This document shows, one piece after another, positions 44,479 through 56,400 of a stretch of DNA of 64,000 bases. This stretch comes from Rostratula benghalensis (Eukaryota > Chordata > Aves > Charadriiformes > Rostratulidae), in assembly GCA_013399305.1 (NCBI GenBank), contig VXAI01000090.1, positions 1,298,095 to 1,362,094 of the forward strand, read 5' to 3'. The notes under the pieces are model-generated. The model had not been told where the DNA came from. It saw only the letters and a program-made list of their open reading frames with translations, and did no database searches. How positions within the stretch are numbered: the first letter of the stretch is position 1; every line of letters begins with the position of its first letter. Made by a program: the position numbers and the translations under genes.

Positions 44479-47171
44479 TCACAGAATATCAGGGATTGGA
44501 AGGGACTTTGAAAGATCATCTAGTCCAATCCCCCTGCCACAGCAGGAACACGTAGATCAGGCCACACAGGAACGTGTCCAGATGGGTTTTGAATGTCTCC
44601 AGAGAAGGAGACTCCACCACCTCTCTGGGCAGCCCGTTCCAGTGTTCCATCACCTTCACTGTGAAGTTTTTCCTCATATTTAAGTGCAACCTCCTGTGTT
44701 CCATCTTGTACCCATCGCCCCTTGTCCTATTATAGGCCATCACTGAGAAGAGTCTGTCTCCATCCTCCTGACATTCACCCTTTACATATTTGTAAACATT
44801 AATGAGGTCACCCCTCAGTCTCCTCTTCTCCAAGCTAAAGAGACCCAGCTCCCTCAGCCTTTCCTCCTCTGGGAGATGCTCCACTCCATCATCTTTGTGG
44901 CTCTACGCTGGACTCTCTCAAGCAGTTCCCTGTCCCTCTGGAACTGAGGGGCCCAGAACTGGACACACTATTCCAGATGGGGTCTCACCAGGGCAGAGTA
45001 GAGGGGGAGGAGAACCTCTCTGGACTTACTGACCACAGCTCTTCTAATACATCCCAGGATGCCATTGGCCTTCCTGGCCACCAGGGCACAGTGCTGGCTC
45101 ATGGTCATCCTGCTGTCTACCAGGACCCCCAGGTCCCTTTCCCCATCACTGCTCTCCAACAGTACAGTTCCCAACTTGTACTGGTACCTGCAGTTGTTCT
45201 TGCCCAGATGTAGGACTCTACACTTGTCCTTGTTAAATTTCATTAAATTTCTTTCTGTCCAGGTCTCTCTGGATGGCAGCGCGGCCTTCTGGCATGTCAG
45301 CCACTCCTCCCAGTTTGGTGTCATCAGCAAACTTGCTGATAGTGCACTCCATTCCCTCATCCAAGTGATTGGTGAATATATTAAATAGTACTGGTCGCAG
45401 TACTGATCCCTGAGGGACTCCGCTAGGTACAGGGATCCAACTAGACTCCATCCCATTGACCACCACTTTCTGGCTTCTGTCCTTCAGACAGTTCTTGATC
45501 CACCTCACTTCCCAATCGTCCAGGCCACACTTCCTCAGTTTAGCCACGAGGATGCTGTGGGAGACTGTGTCAAATGCTTTACTGAAGTCAAGATAGATGA
45601 CATCTACTGCTCTACCATCATCCATCCACCTGGTTATGTCTTTATAAAAGGCTACCAGGTTGGTCAAGTATGACTTCCCCTTGGTGAAGCCATGTTGACT
45701 GCTTCTAATGACCCTTTTATCCTTGATATGCCTAGAATTAGTGCCAAGGATAAGTTGTTCCATCAACTTTCCAGGGATGGAAGTAAGGCTGACCGGTCTA
45801 TAGTTGCCCGGGTCCTCCTTGCCCTTTTTGAAGATTGGAATGACATTAGCTCTCCTCCAATCCCCAGGTACTTCTCCTGTTCCCCACGACTTGGCAAAGA
45901 TGATGGAGAGTGGTCTAGCAATGACTTCAGCCAGCTCCCTCAGCACCCGTGGGTGCATCCCATCAGGACCCATGGACTTGTAGACATCCACGTTGCTCAG
46001 CTGGTCCTTAACCCATTCCTCATCAACCAAGGCAATATTCTCCTTTATCCTGACTCCCTCTGGGGCCTCAGGGGTATGGGACTCTTCGGTGCAGTCAGCA
46101 GCAGTATAGACTGGGGCAAAGAAGGCATTCAGTAGCTCTGCCTTTTCTGTATCCTCTGTCACCAGGGCACCCGCCTCATCCAACACTGCCCCTACATTGC
46201 CTCTAGCCTTAGCTTTATCCGCAGTGTATTTGAAGAAGCCCTTTCTGCTGTCCTTGACCCCTCTTGCGAGGTTTAATTCTAAGGAGGCCTTGGCTTTCCT
46301 TGTTGCCTCCCTACAACCTCTGGCAAGCATCTTATATTCCTCCTAGGTGGCCTTCCNNNNNNNNNNNNNNNNNNNNNNNNNNNNNNNNNNNNNNNNNNNN
46401 NNNNNNNNNNNNNNNNNNNNNNNNNNNNNNNNNNNNNNNNNNNNNNNNNNNNNNNNNNNNNNNNNNNNNNNNNNNNNNNNNNNNNNNNNNNNNNNNNNNN
46501 NNNNNNNNNNNNNNNNNNNNNNNNNNNNNNNNNNNNNNNNNNNNNNNNNNNNNNNNNNNNNNNNNNNNNNNNNNNNNNNNNNNNNNNNNNNNNNNNNNNN
46601 NTTATCCTCCACAGACTCCAGGAACCTTCTGGATTGTTCCCTCTCTGCTGTGTTGTATTCCCAGCAGATGTCTGGGAGGTTAAAGTCCCCCACAAGAACA
46701 ACGGCAAGCGACCGTGAGATTTCTCCCAGCTGCTTATAGAAAGCTTCATCCAGCTCACTGCTTTGGGTGGGAGGTCTATAGCAGATTCCTACAGCCATAT
46801 CGGCTTTATTGACCCTTATCCTAATCCAAATGCTCTCTACCTGAGCATCACTATACTTAATTTCATAACAGTCATAACGCTCTCTAACACACAGGGCCAG
46901 TCCATCACCTCTCCTTTCCTCTCTGATCTTCCTGAAGAGCTTGTAGCCATTGAATATGGCACTCCAGTCGTGAGAGGCATCCCACCACGTTTCTGTGATC
47001 GCCACTATGTCATAGCTTTCCTGGTACATCATGGCTTCAAGCTCCCCCTGTTTGTTGCTCACACTGTGTGCATTGGCATAGATGCACTTCCGGTGAACTA
47101 TTGATTCCAATCCCTTTTTGTGGGTACAGACCCTATTTCCTATCAGACCATTCACAGGTGCATCCATTGTT
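44479..47171 (-). mobile_element. Long CR1 LINE with endonuclease and reverse transcriptase remnants
   Basis: Antisense CR1 of about 2.7 kb, 5'-truncated. The 3' end begins TCACAGAATATCAGGGATTG. Reading right to left: an apurinic-type endonuclease region (NAHSVSNKQGELEA, ITETWWDASHDWS, CYRPPTQ, VGDFNLPDICWE), an assembly gap (46357-46601), then reverse transcriptase ([35 protein letters not shown], and the FADD catalytic site at 45320-45331). A frameshift or deletion near 45240-45270 breaks the frame after the RT core, and further breaks follow. It would copy its own RNA by target-primed reverse transcription if intact; this copy looks inactive. Confidence 0.93.
46357..46601. other. Assembly gap (245 N) inside the CR1 element
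   Basis: Unknown bases between the endonuclease and reverse-transcriptase parts. Flanking frames on both sides are CR1, so the missing sequence is almost certainly CR1 too. Confidence 0.95.
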
Positions 47172-49370
47172 TCTGAACATCTGTCCCTTCTTCCAGATAA
47201 AAGAGTTAAGCAAGGAACATCTCTGCAAGATGCTCTAGTCTATGTTCTGCCTGTTTTGGGGTTGTGTGCACACACTTTTCTTTTCTTTCTTTTCTTTCTC
47301 ATTTTCAGGGGTGTCACCTTAGTTTCCACATTAAAACCATTCTCCATTCCCCATCATGGGTAACTTTATAAATGTGTTTCCAGTTATGGGTTTGGATTTT
47401 TTTTCAGTGCACTCCTATAGGAAGTTAAAGCTTCCCAGTTTCAGAGGCACAGCTGTTCCCTGCTAAGGTATCCCAAAATACTCAAGATGCTGTCAACGTG
47501 CACAGAAAAGAGGATGTGTTTGCTGCCTTTGAGTGTGTGTTCATGCTTTTCAGTCTGCTAAATTTGTTTCCTTCACACTTCGACTTGCCCATTTGTCGCT
47601 AAGTGTGACATCGGCGCTTGTGTTCCCAAAAGCAGATGCTTCAAATTCAGGTTTAGGAAATCCAATTTTGATGCTTGTGTTTGAAAATGTGACTTCTCAA
47701 AACCTGCCTTGCTTTCGGGTATTGCTCATTCACAGCTCCTCTTACAGCCTTGCATGGCGAGTAGGCTGTGCCTGTTTTGGAAGGAGTTGATAAACACGCT
47801 GCCTTCTGCTCACCAAACTCTGGCTCCAAAATCTTTTGGCAGCTTCTTAAAAAGCCTGGGGTTTTGTTTGGTGGGGGTTTTTGGGGTGATTTTTGGTTTT
47901 GGTTTTTTTTTTTTTTTCTTCCCCAATTCCCTCCCGCCCACAACCCTCCATGTGTAACTTTTTTTAATGGAGGCAAGGCACTTCAGAGGGGCAGTAGCTA
48001 TGCTGATCTCCGTTCAAAACCACACAGGGCTTAGTTGCGTGGAGGTCTGGTGGCCTTGGCGTAGCAGTCTACAAACACCGGAGATCAACACCTGACCTTC
48101 CATCTTTTAATCAATGTCACTTCTTGTCCCCATTAAATAAGGGGCAGATAAGCTAGAGGGAAGATTTCCTCGAGTGTCTTCCAAGAGCTTCACTGTTCTA
48201 CATCTGGGCGATGTAAAATACTTCTGCCTTGTCACAGCATCCCTGGCAGTGCAGCCCCGGCAGGCAGTGAACCTCCAGATTTCCCTGGGGGCGAGTTAGC
48301 AACTCATGTGAGTGTGCTGCTAATGGCCTGCCACGTCCCACTACGGAGAATCAAGTGCCAAAGGTTTGCAGGAGAGTGATGCTGCTTTCAAGGTACATGG
48401 CAGCACATGTGTGTACAGACGATGAGGCTCGCTGCTTCTCTTCATGGGGTATAAGGAGCTATCAGCTCTTAAAACTCACCCTCTTTTTGCCAGCACTAAA
48501 TAGCAAACATAATCTAAAAATCTCTTGCTTGCATGAGACAATGCCTATGGCAAAATAGATGTTTCAGAAAGTTGGAAAAACCCGATGCTGCCAGGACATA
48601 GAGGTCGTAACACTGGCTTTTAATATCCCCTGAAATCTCCCAGACCGGGGGAGGGCATGCCAGATTGAACTCGGAAAAAACTGATTTTCCATTGCTTGGG
48701 TAATCCCTTCAAAATCTGTTTTCTGAGCATCAGGACAAGATCCTATCTCTTCATTAATGCCTGTGCAGCACATGTGTTTGAGCAGAATGGGCATCAGCAG
48801 ATGAGTGGCCACAGCAAATGCAAAAGCCATTTCTGTACTCGGTCAGTGGGCAAGAGCTGTGAAGCTGAACCATTTAAATCTGTGCTAATATTCAGCGCTT
48901 GGGATTTCTAGAAAATTTATGCTGGAACTTGAGAAATACAGGAATGGCAATGTCTTCTCAGACCATCAGACAAATTGCTCTGTTTACAATATTCACAGTC
49001 CATTAAGTCCAATAAAAAAACCCAAAAAACCCACTGTCACCAAACTGGAAAAACAAAGTTCTGTGATATGCATCGGTTATTTTTCAATATGGTAAGTATA
49101 GCTGTAGTATTCAGTAGGACTTCAGAATTGCAAGCCACTCTGGTGAAAGTAGAGATAAAGTTCTTCAAAACACAGTATATGTTGTCTCACCATTTCCAAA
49201 CCTCAGCAGGAAACAGCAGGCAATTCCCTGCCTTATATTTTCTGTCTTATTGCAGGCAGCTGGGTTTGATCCAGATCACTGGCTCAGGCTGATGCAGGGA
49301 AAATGATGGTGTTGTAGTATCAAGTTTGTTGAAAAGGGAGAATACGGATTTATTTATGTATTATTTATTA

Positions 49371-49388
49371 ATCTGCAGATCTGCAGAT
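49371..49388. repeat. 18-base perfect palindrome (ATCTGCAG doublet)
   Basis: ATCTGCAGATCTGCAGAT is self-complementary and also two direct copies of ATCTGCAG. It may simply be a minimal tandem duplication. Confidence 0.6.
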
Positions 49389-49810
49389 GATGAGGCATGG
49401 GTACTACATAATTTTTGCAAGGGTTTTAGATGAATAGAACAGTTTTGATGCCTTACACAGCAGCGAGAGGGGGACTATTTAGTCACCTCCAGAGACATCT
49501 GAGGTTGATTCTACTGTCAATAATGGCTATGTAAATTTTGTACTATTCAAAAAAATCAAAATACGTATTTGCTGTTGTTTTTGTACTTATGCTACTTACA
49601 CACGCCAGTTTTTTTTTTCCCCACTTATTCTTGAAGTAGAAAGAAGGAGAATATTTTGCCCTTACGTCTCACAGCTGAAAAAAAAGGCATTTGAAAGCAA
49701 ATTAGGCACATGAGAGGGAACTAATGTGCTTGTTTTGTCATTTTCAGCCTGCGTGCAGTGGGGTTTCTGTCTGTGATGGTCTGGTGAAAGGAACAGAAGG
49801 ATGAATTCTT

Positions 49811-49855
49811 TGTCACCATATAATCTGTCAATATATAATTTGTCAACATATAATC
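49811..49855. repeat. Three-copy 15-base tandem repeat
   Basis: TGTCACCATATAATC, TGTCAATATATAATT and TGTCAACATATAATC follow each other directly, each copy differing at one to three positions. Confidence 0.75.
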
Positions 49856-52800
49856 TCATGCAGCCATGGGAGAAATAAGTACATGCTTTGTGGTTGCATT
49901 CATAATGAACTCAACAAAGTGCAGATACTTTGTATAAAGCCAGGACAATCTAGCCACAAGATTAGGCTAATTGAAAAGATCTCTGTAATTGCAGGATGAA
50001 GTTCTTGCAAGCTGTTGGGGGCTTATGTCAATAACTTATCACAGCGCTGGAAAGAGCCCTGAAGCTCTGGGTATTGATGATATTCAGTTGCTTTGCCAAT
50101 TCTTTTGCATTACAGCACAGGTTGCAACACCTCTGGGAGCTCCAAGCCACTTTTCCCCACCTGTCCCTGCCTGCTGTCTGTAATGTAGCTGCTCCTCATG
50201 AGATGCTCCATGAAGTTTATTTAATTAAAATTGCCTTCGCAGAGGAACAAAGAGGGAACTCAGGCAATTTGGTTTGCCTGGGAACCTAGATTCAACTTTT
50301 CTTAGTGTGCTCGTTTAAGCATCTATTCCTCAAACATTGTAATTTTTACCAGCAACTGAAATCACCTAAGTAGCTGGGTATGACCCTAATGGTCTCAAAA
50401 AGAGAGAAGGTATCAGAGAGGTAGAGAACACTAATCACAGATCACTAATATTAATGGGAAAAAAACCCCAACCCTGAATTTCTCACTCATGCTCTTTGAT
50501 TCCACATTATATAATATGTGAAAGATGGCAGGAGTTCATATGCTGTTAGCCAGCAGGCATGGCCACCCTAAATTCTGCCTATCATATGGCAACTTTTAAT
50601 ATAACTGTGGAGACATCCACAATGGGATTCTCATTCTGCTCTTCATGAGCCCCAGGCCAGAGAATAAAAATATGCTGTAGTTCTGGAAGAGTCAGTCCTG
50701 AAAAGTGCAGCTCTCCTTCAAAGAGAGTAAGTCCCTGGGAATGCCAAGCATGCTCTTTGCTCGCCACTTTGTCTTTTTTTATGAGCTCTAAATATAATTC
50801 CCAAATGATAAAGTTGTAAATAATTTCTGTGTAAAATACCACAATGTGATCTGTTAGAACCTGGCTTTGCCGCAGCCTGTCACTTCTCCCGTGCTGTGTG
50901 GTCCTGGCCTCTTCTTTGCACCAAGCTGTGTATTTTTTCTGATGTAGCAGAGAGCCAAATCTGTACAAACACACTCCTGTACTGCTAACCAAATATTTCC
51001 ACTTCCTTTTTTGAGTTGGGTCTAGTGCTCATGTATATGGAATGTTGATTCAGCATTCAAAGGTAATGAAATAAAGACTTGTCTGTCTTTGTGTTTTTCA
51101 TACTGGTTTGGTTTCCCAGTGGATCAGCAAGCTTGATCTTACCCTGCTGCTGTGGCTAATGCAGAAGAGAGCTTGAGGAAGGAGATGGAGAAGAGCTGGG
51201 TTTTTTGGGTTTTTTTTTTTTTTTTTTTTTCAGCAGAAGCCTGTAACTGGAGAGGGTTAGGCTGGGGAATGGATTAAGGTGGCCAAAAGTGACCTGAGGA
51301 ACTTAGAAATGGTCAGGCCCATGCTAGGCTGTAAGAGCCCTGGCAAAGCAGAAGAGAATAGCTAGGCTGGGGAGCTTCAGGGCTGCATCCTCTTTGTTGG
51401 GGGTCCCAAGGGTGTTGGGTTTGGTTTCCGATGTAATGGTATGAGCCTAACTTGTCTTAAACCAGTGGTTTAAACTTAAACTGAAAGTGTAGCCTTAGAG
51501 TCTAAAAACATAGAACTGATGAAATTTGTATCCTGTGAAACTGTATGTGTATCCTGTGAAGGGGTTCAGAGAGCAGATGCAACTAGTAATGATGGCTGGA
51601 TTGGTTTCTAGTTGAATGGAATCACCTGAAGTGGCTATGATGTGCCTGCAGAAGCATTAACACTGGCTTACACAAGAGAGGGGGCATAGATTTAGGCTTA
51701 AATAGTCCAAATTTAGGCATTGACTGCAATGAAACTTCATATCCAGAGTGAGCTGAGAAGCAGGTTACGTCCATCCAGGTGGAGAGCCTTAATCACTGCA
51801 GCTGTGTTCAGTGTTGATAGGAATGATCTGTGGGAGCAGAAGGTGGTGACCACACAAGTCTCTGCCCTCAGATCTGCACTGGGCACTCCACACTGAAAAG
51901 GACTGATGGGAGATGAGAGGCAGCCTGAGCTGCTCTCATCTCTTCTGTCTGCAGTATTTGGCTTTCCCGGTTCAGAGCTGTGGATTGTATGAAGGGCTAC
52001 CTGACCAAAGGTCAAGGGATCACTCTGAAGCATGTAGATATAGCTAAGCAGCATTAGCTCAAATCAACTTTTGAGGAAGGTAAGGGGTTTTATACTGACT
52101 GGCCTTACCTGGCTCATCTTGGAAACCATATTCAGCACAGTTCTGTGATTCTCAGCTGCCAGTTAGGTGCCTGACATTGGGTGAGATGTTACTTATTGCA
52201 GATTGTGATTTTTATGTCCATTCCCCAGGAGAAATCATGTCATATAAATGTGCAAAAATGCCAGTAGCCGGTTTACTCTAGATGTGACTCTGATTTTTAT
52301 TCTATTTTTGCTATATTTCATAAAATCCATAAAATTCTTGTCCTGGGATGTTGTATTTTTGAGTTATTGGTTGCTGCAATTTCATGTCGGGAAAGCATGA
52401 ATTTGATCTATTTATATTTCAGTCTCTTCCTTACAAGATGTATCTGCAAATGTGATAAATTGCTAGAATTGGTCTTTGAATATTGCAGTAATGGGAGGTA
52501 GGTGTAAATATTCAAACTGGTGCAGTTAAGGCTAAATTGCTAAATGCCTGGTGTACAACACCCGCTGGACTGATTGGTTCCAGAGGGATGGGTTAGGTGC
52601 TAAGGGTTTCTAAAACTCACAGCCATGTTTACTCTCCTTAACTAAACAAGGGACTTAGAGGATGCACTAGAAACATGGTGGGATTTGAAAACTTTTAAAT
52701 AAATAAAAGCATCAGCCCATGATCCCAGGGAGGCAGAGGAAGGAAGGCGAAACAGTGTTATTGGCTGCTTCAAGCAGTTTGCTACAATCACAGGCCTTTT

Positions 52801-53440
52801 TGAAGTGGAATTTACCCCAGAACAGAGGACTTCTGTAAAAGCCTTTGCTCCACCCACGACCTGCTTCAGGTCTCTGTGCCGGACAGGAATTTGGCATAAC
52901 TGGTGAGGTTCTGGTTACAGACATAAATCCTTGATGGAAATCTCCGTTATAACGTTTAGCCACTGGATGTCCTCGTTTTCAAAGGTCTGCAAAGGTTGAT
53001 CATCTGGAAAGCCACAGGTTGTTGACAGTTTGCAGAGCATTGCATAAAAACATTGTGTGTTTTGGGTGTTGCCAAACTCCAAGCTTACCACCCCTAAAGC
53101 AATGGAATCGGTTTCACTTCTCAAAGTAATTAAACTCCTACTGGATGCAGAACGTGTATTGAATCTGTACCTTTCTCCATCTTTCCCTCTTTTTTGATGA
53201 CTTAACTGCTATTTATATAAAAGCTTGCTTTGCAGGACTCTTGCATTCCTAAATGCTGAGAAGTTCACTAGATTTCTTGCTTTTTCCGGTGCTACCTTTG
53301 CTGGAGCTTATTGAAGATTTTACTACGGATTCTGACCGAGCTTGGTTTTTCCAAGTTCCTATGAATTCCCACAGGCGCATCCCTCCGCTTGCAGGAGGCC
53401 TGATCTGACCGCACAAAGACTTCATCGGAAATAGGTAATC

Positions 53441-56400
53441 AGCATCATGTTCTACACCTGCCCAGAGAGCTCCTGTCTTCTCAGAAGGCCTGCTTTCTCC
53501 TGCATCTCATGAGCCATCACCACCCACCTTCTGTTTGCTGCAGGCTCCCCTGCCTGCACCATCACAGAGGGCGTTTCCTCTGCCTGAGCTTCCCCTGCAG
53601 CAGAAGCTCTCATCCAGCCTCCTAGTTCTTGCAGCTCTGGTGGCATCGTCTCTGTTGCCAAATGTTCTTGTCTCCTGATTATGGTTTGACATTGCTTGTC
53701 AAACACTCTGCAACAACTTATAAAAATCCAAGCTGGCAGAGATTGGCAGAGGGCTGTCTGTAGTCACACGTGGATTTCATGTTTGTTCATGAAACGTGAA
53801 AAGCCTATTAATGAAAAACTACATTGCTGATTCTCTTTGGTCTGAACTTTCAAGAAAAAGATAATCTACATCTTCTAGCTTTCTGCCTTTTAATTTCTCT
53901 AACTCAAGCCGCTGTTAAACTATGTCACCTTTCCAACAAGGGGGCAGCTCATGCTATGTGACCATTATGTTTGAAATTATTTTGCCAGAGGACAAACTCA
54001 GTAGAATAATTAAGAGTAGGCTTCTTTCCCTCATAAAGGAAACTCACCTTCTGGTATGAATGGGCATACTGATACTTGATAGGCATGCTTCATATACCAG
54101 CGTGGTAGTTTCATTCCTATTGTGCATGAGGCATATCTCCAGCAGGAATCGGCCTCTCTAGTTGCTGAAGTCTCCTAAAGTGTCTGCAGCCAGGCATGCA
54201 TTTATTTATCCACTTGCTAATGTCTCTTTTCAGTGGTTCAGCATTGGATGACTGCTCCAGGAAAAGAGATGAACAGGCTATCGTTGCACCCACAGCTCTG
54301 CAGAACCACTAGATCCCCACAGAAACTTGCCCCCCCCCACCTTGGGCTTCCCATTGCGACTGCTGTTGAAGGGGAGGCATGATCAGAGTTACCCAGGTGG
54401 GCAGAAACCTGGGGTGCTCCTGACAGGACTCTGAGTCATGGCATTTGCTCCCAGCTCAGTAACCATGATGGTTTCCAGACTCTGAAGCAAACCTAACATT
54501 CAGGTGAGTGGGGAGAAAGATTCAGAAGGTGGAGGACAATGAGAAACCCACCACAGCAGGTTTGGATGACATGCTGCCTGTCGTGAGGTTGGTACCTTAA
54601 CCCCTACTACGCACTGATGTTTCTCTAGCAGGGAAAGCAGCAGTGTGGTAGGAGCAGGATGCTTTGTGGACATGGTGGGGAGCTAAGAGCAGCTTCAGAA
54701 GAGGACGTGCGAGGCAGGAGTCCTCCCGTCCTGCAGGTGCTGGCAGCCGAGGAGCCTGCCATGGTTGACTGGAAATGAGCTCTCTCTGCTCCTGCTGTGG
54801 GACTAACCAGGCTGGGGGAGCAAATTAACTGTCATGTCCCTGCCCTAGAAACTGTGATACTGCTGTGAAATCTGCTTGCCTTAGGCTAACGGCACTGATG
54901 GTGCATCTGTTTGACTGGTTGTCTGAAAATTTGGCTTCTAAACTGCTTAGGAACCAGTGACAGCCTGTGGTGTGCTCAGCTGTTGCCCTCTTGGAGAAGA
55001 CTTACTGCCTTTTCTGCCTATCTGAGGGGCAGTTTGGGCCACAATCATGGTGGTGGTGAATACGGATGAAGAAGAAACAGGGTTGGAGCCTGAAGTCTCT
55101 GTTCCGAGGTAGGACACTGCCACTTTTTCCCCTGGTGTTCATGGTCATCCCAGGAGAACTGAAGCCCACTGTGGTTTTGGGGGATCTACCTACTCTTGCT
55201 TCTTGCAGCTTTTGAAGAGCTCTTTGGAAATTGCTCTTTGGACACTGCTCTTAGTCACTGCAAAACTGGGGATTTTGACTTGGAGTGCTGAAAAGAGATT
55301 AAAGATTTTGCAAGCAGCAAACCCTACATTTACAGCAAACACAGAGGATTTTGCTTCCTCGGTACCAAAGCCCAGATGCAGCTCAAATGAAAATCAATAA
55401 TTGATCTATGCCCATTTACAGATACATCTACATTCACGTAGGCTGGGAAACCTTATCCCTGTGTGCACATTTTCCTTTTAAGCAGCTTGTACTCAGACTG
55501 CCTGCAAATATATCCGCTCATCCAGCGGGCAGCACTCGGTCCCTTCTAGGACCAAGCTGGGGCTGTTGTTTTTTTCTCCTGGAGGAGGACTGATGGAAGC
55601 TGCTGAACTGTTACACAGCTCATTAGAGAGGCGCAGAGCCCTTTAAAGCTCAGGGTGCAGCCAGGATTTACATCCTGAGAAATGGCAGCACTCCGCAAAA
55701 TAAGTATCTTGCACAGGCAACAAATCCACCTTGAAATAAGCAGTGTGGATGCTGCCTGTAAGGCTCAACTCAAAATAAGCTCTTTTTTGGCTGAGATGCT
55801 ATAATATGGGACACGGCTGAGCAAACACACCTGTTCGGTGTTCTGTGTCCCAGATCACTGACTGTGCAACCACGCCAGGCTACGGGTCATGCACCTTTAT
55901 TCCCTAGGTAGAGAAAAATTCCTGCTATGCTAACGACAGATCTGCGAGGAATTTTGGTTTTGCTTCAGCTGGTTAATGAACTGGTGTCTCGCTCTGGCTG
56001 GTGCTTGCAGGGAGCACATTGCAAGGTCTCCTCTGCTCCAGCACTGGGCTGGTGAGGTGGTCCTGCTGGGACCTCACTGCCAGGAAGGGCCTTGGGATGT
56101 GTCCCAGGATGTCACCTGCTGCTGGAAACCCTGTTCTGGGGGGTGGAAGCCCCCAGTGCTACCAGCAGACCCAAGCTGTCCCCTTCCCTGAGAAGGAATC
56201 ACTGGTGTCTGCCTTGGGGTCCAGCTCCTGAAGGCACTCTGGGGTCTGTGCCTTTGGAGATTGCCACCCCCCCTTCTCCTGCCCCTTCCCCTTTTACTCT
56301 TCCCCTGCTGCTGTCCCCCATGGCCCCTGTTCCCCTTGTCCCTTGAGGTCATGCCCCATCCTCTGTGGGGGCAGCCCCCTTCTCCCTCTGCCCTAGCACA

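Larger units (their letters stand above)
47172..53440. other. Intergenic region, no gene recognised
   Basis: Mixed-composition sequence with T-runs at about 47905-47920 and 51200-51230. It contains a 3 x 15-base tandem repeat (49811-49855) and an 18-base palindrome (49371-49388). Open frames are short and unrecognised. Confidence 0.5.

Noticed and set aside
44802..46135. Plus-strand ORFs of up to 147 codons
   Set aside because: Antisense to the CR1 reverse-transcriptase frame.
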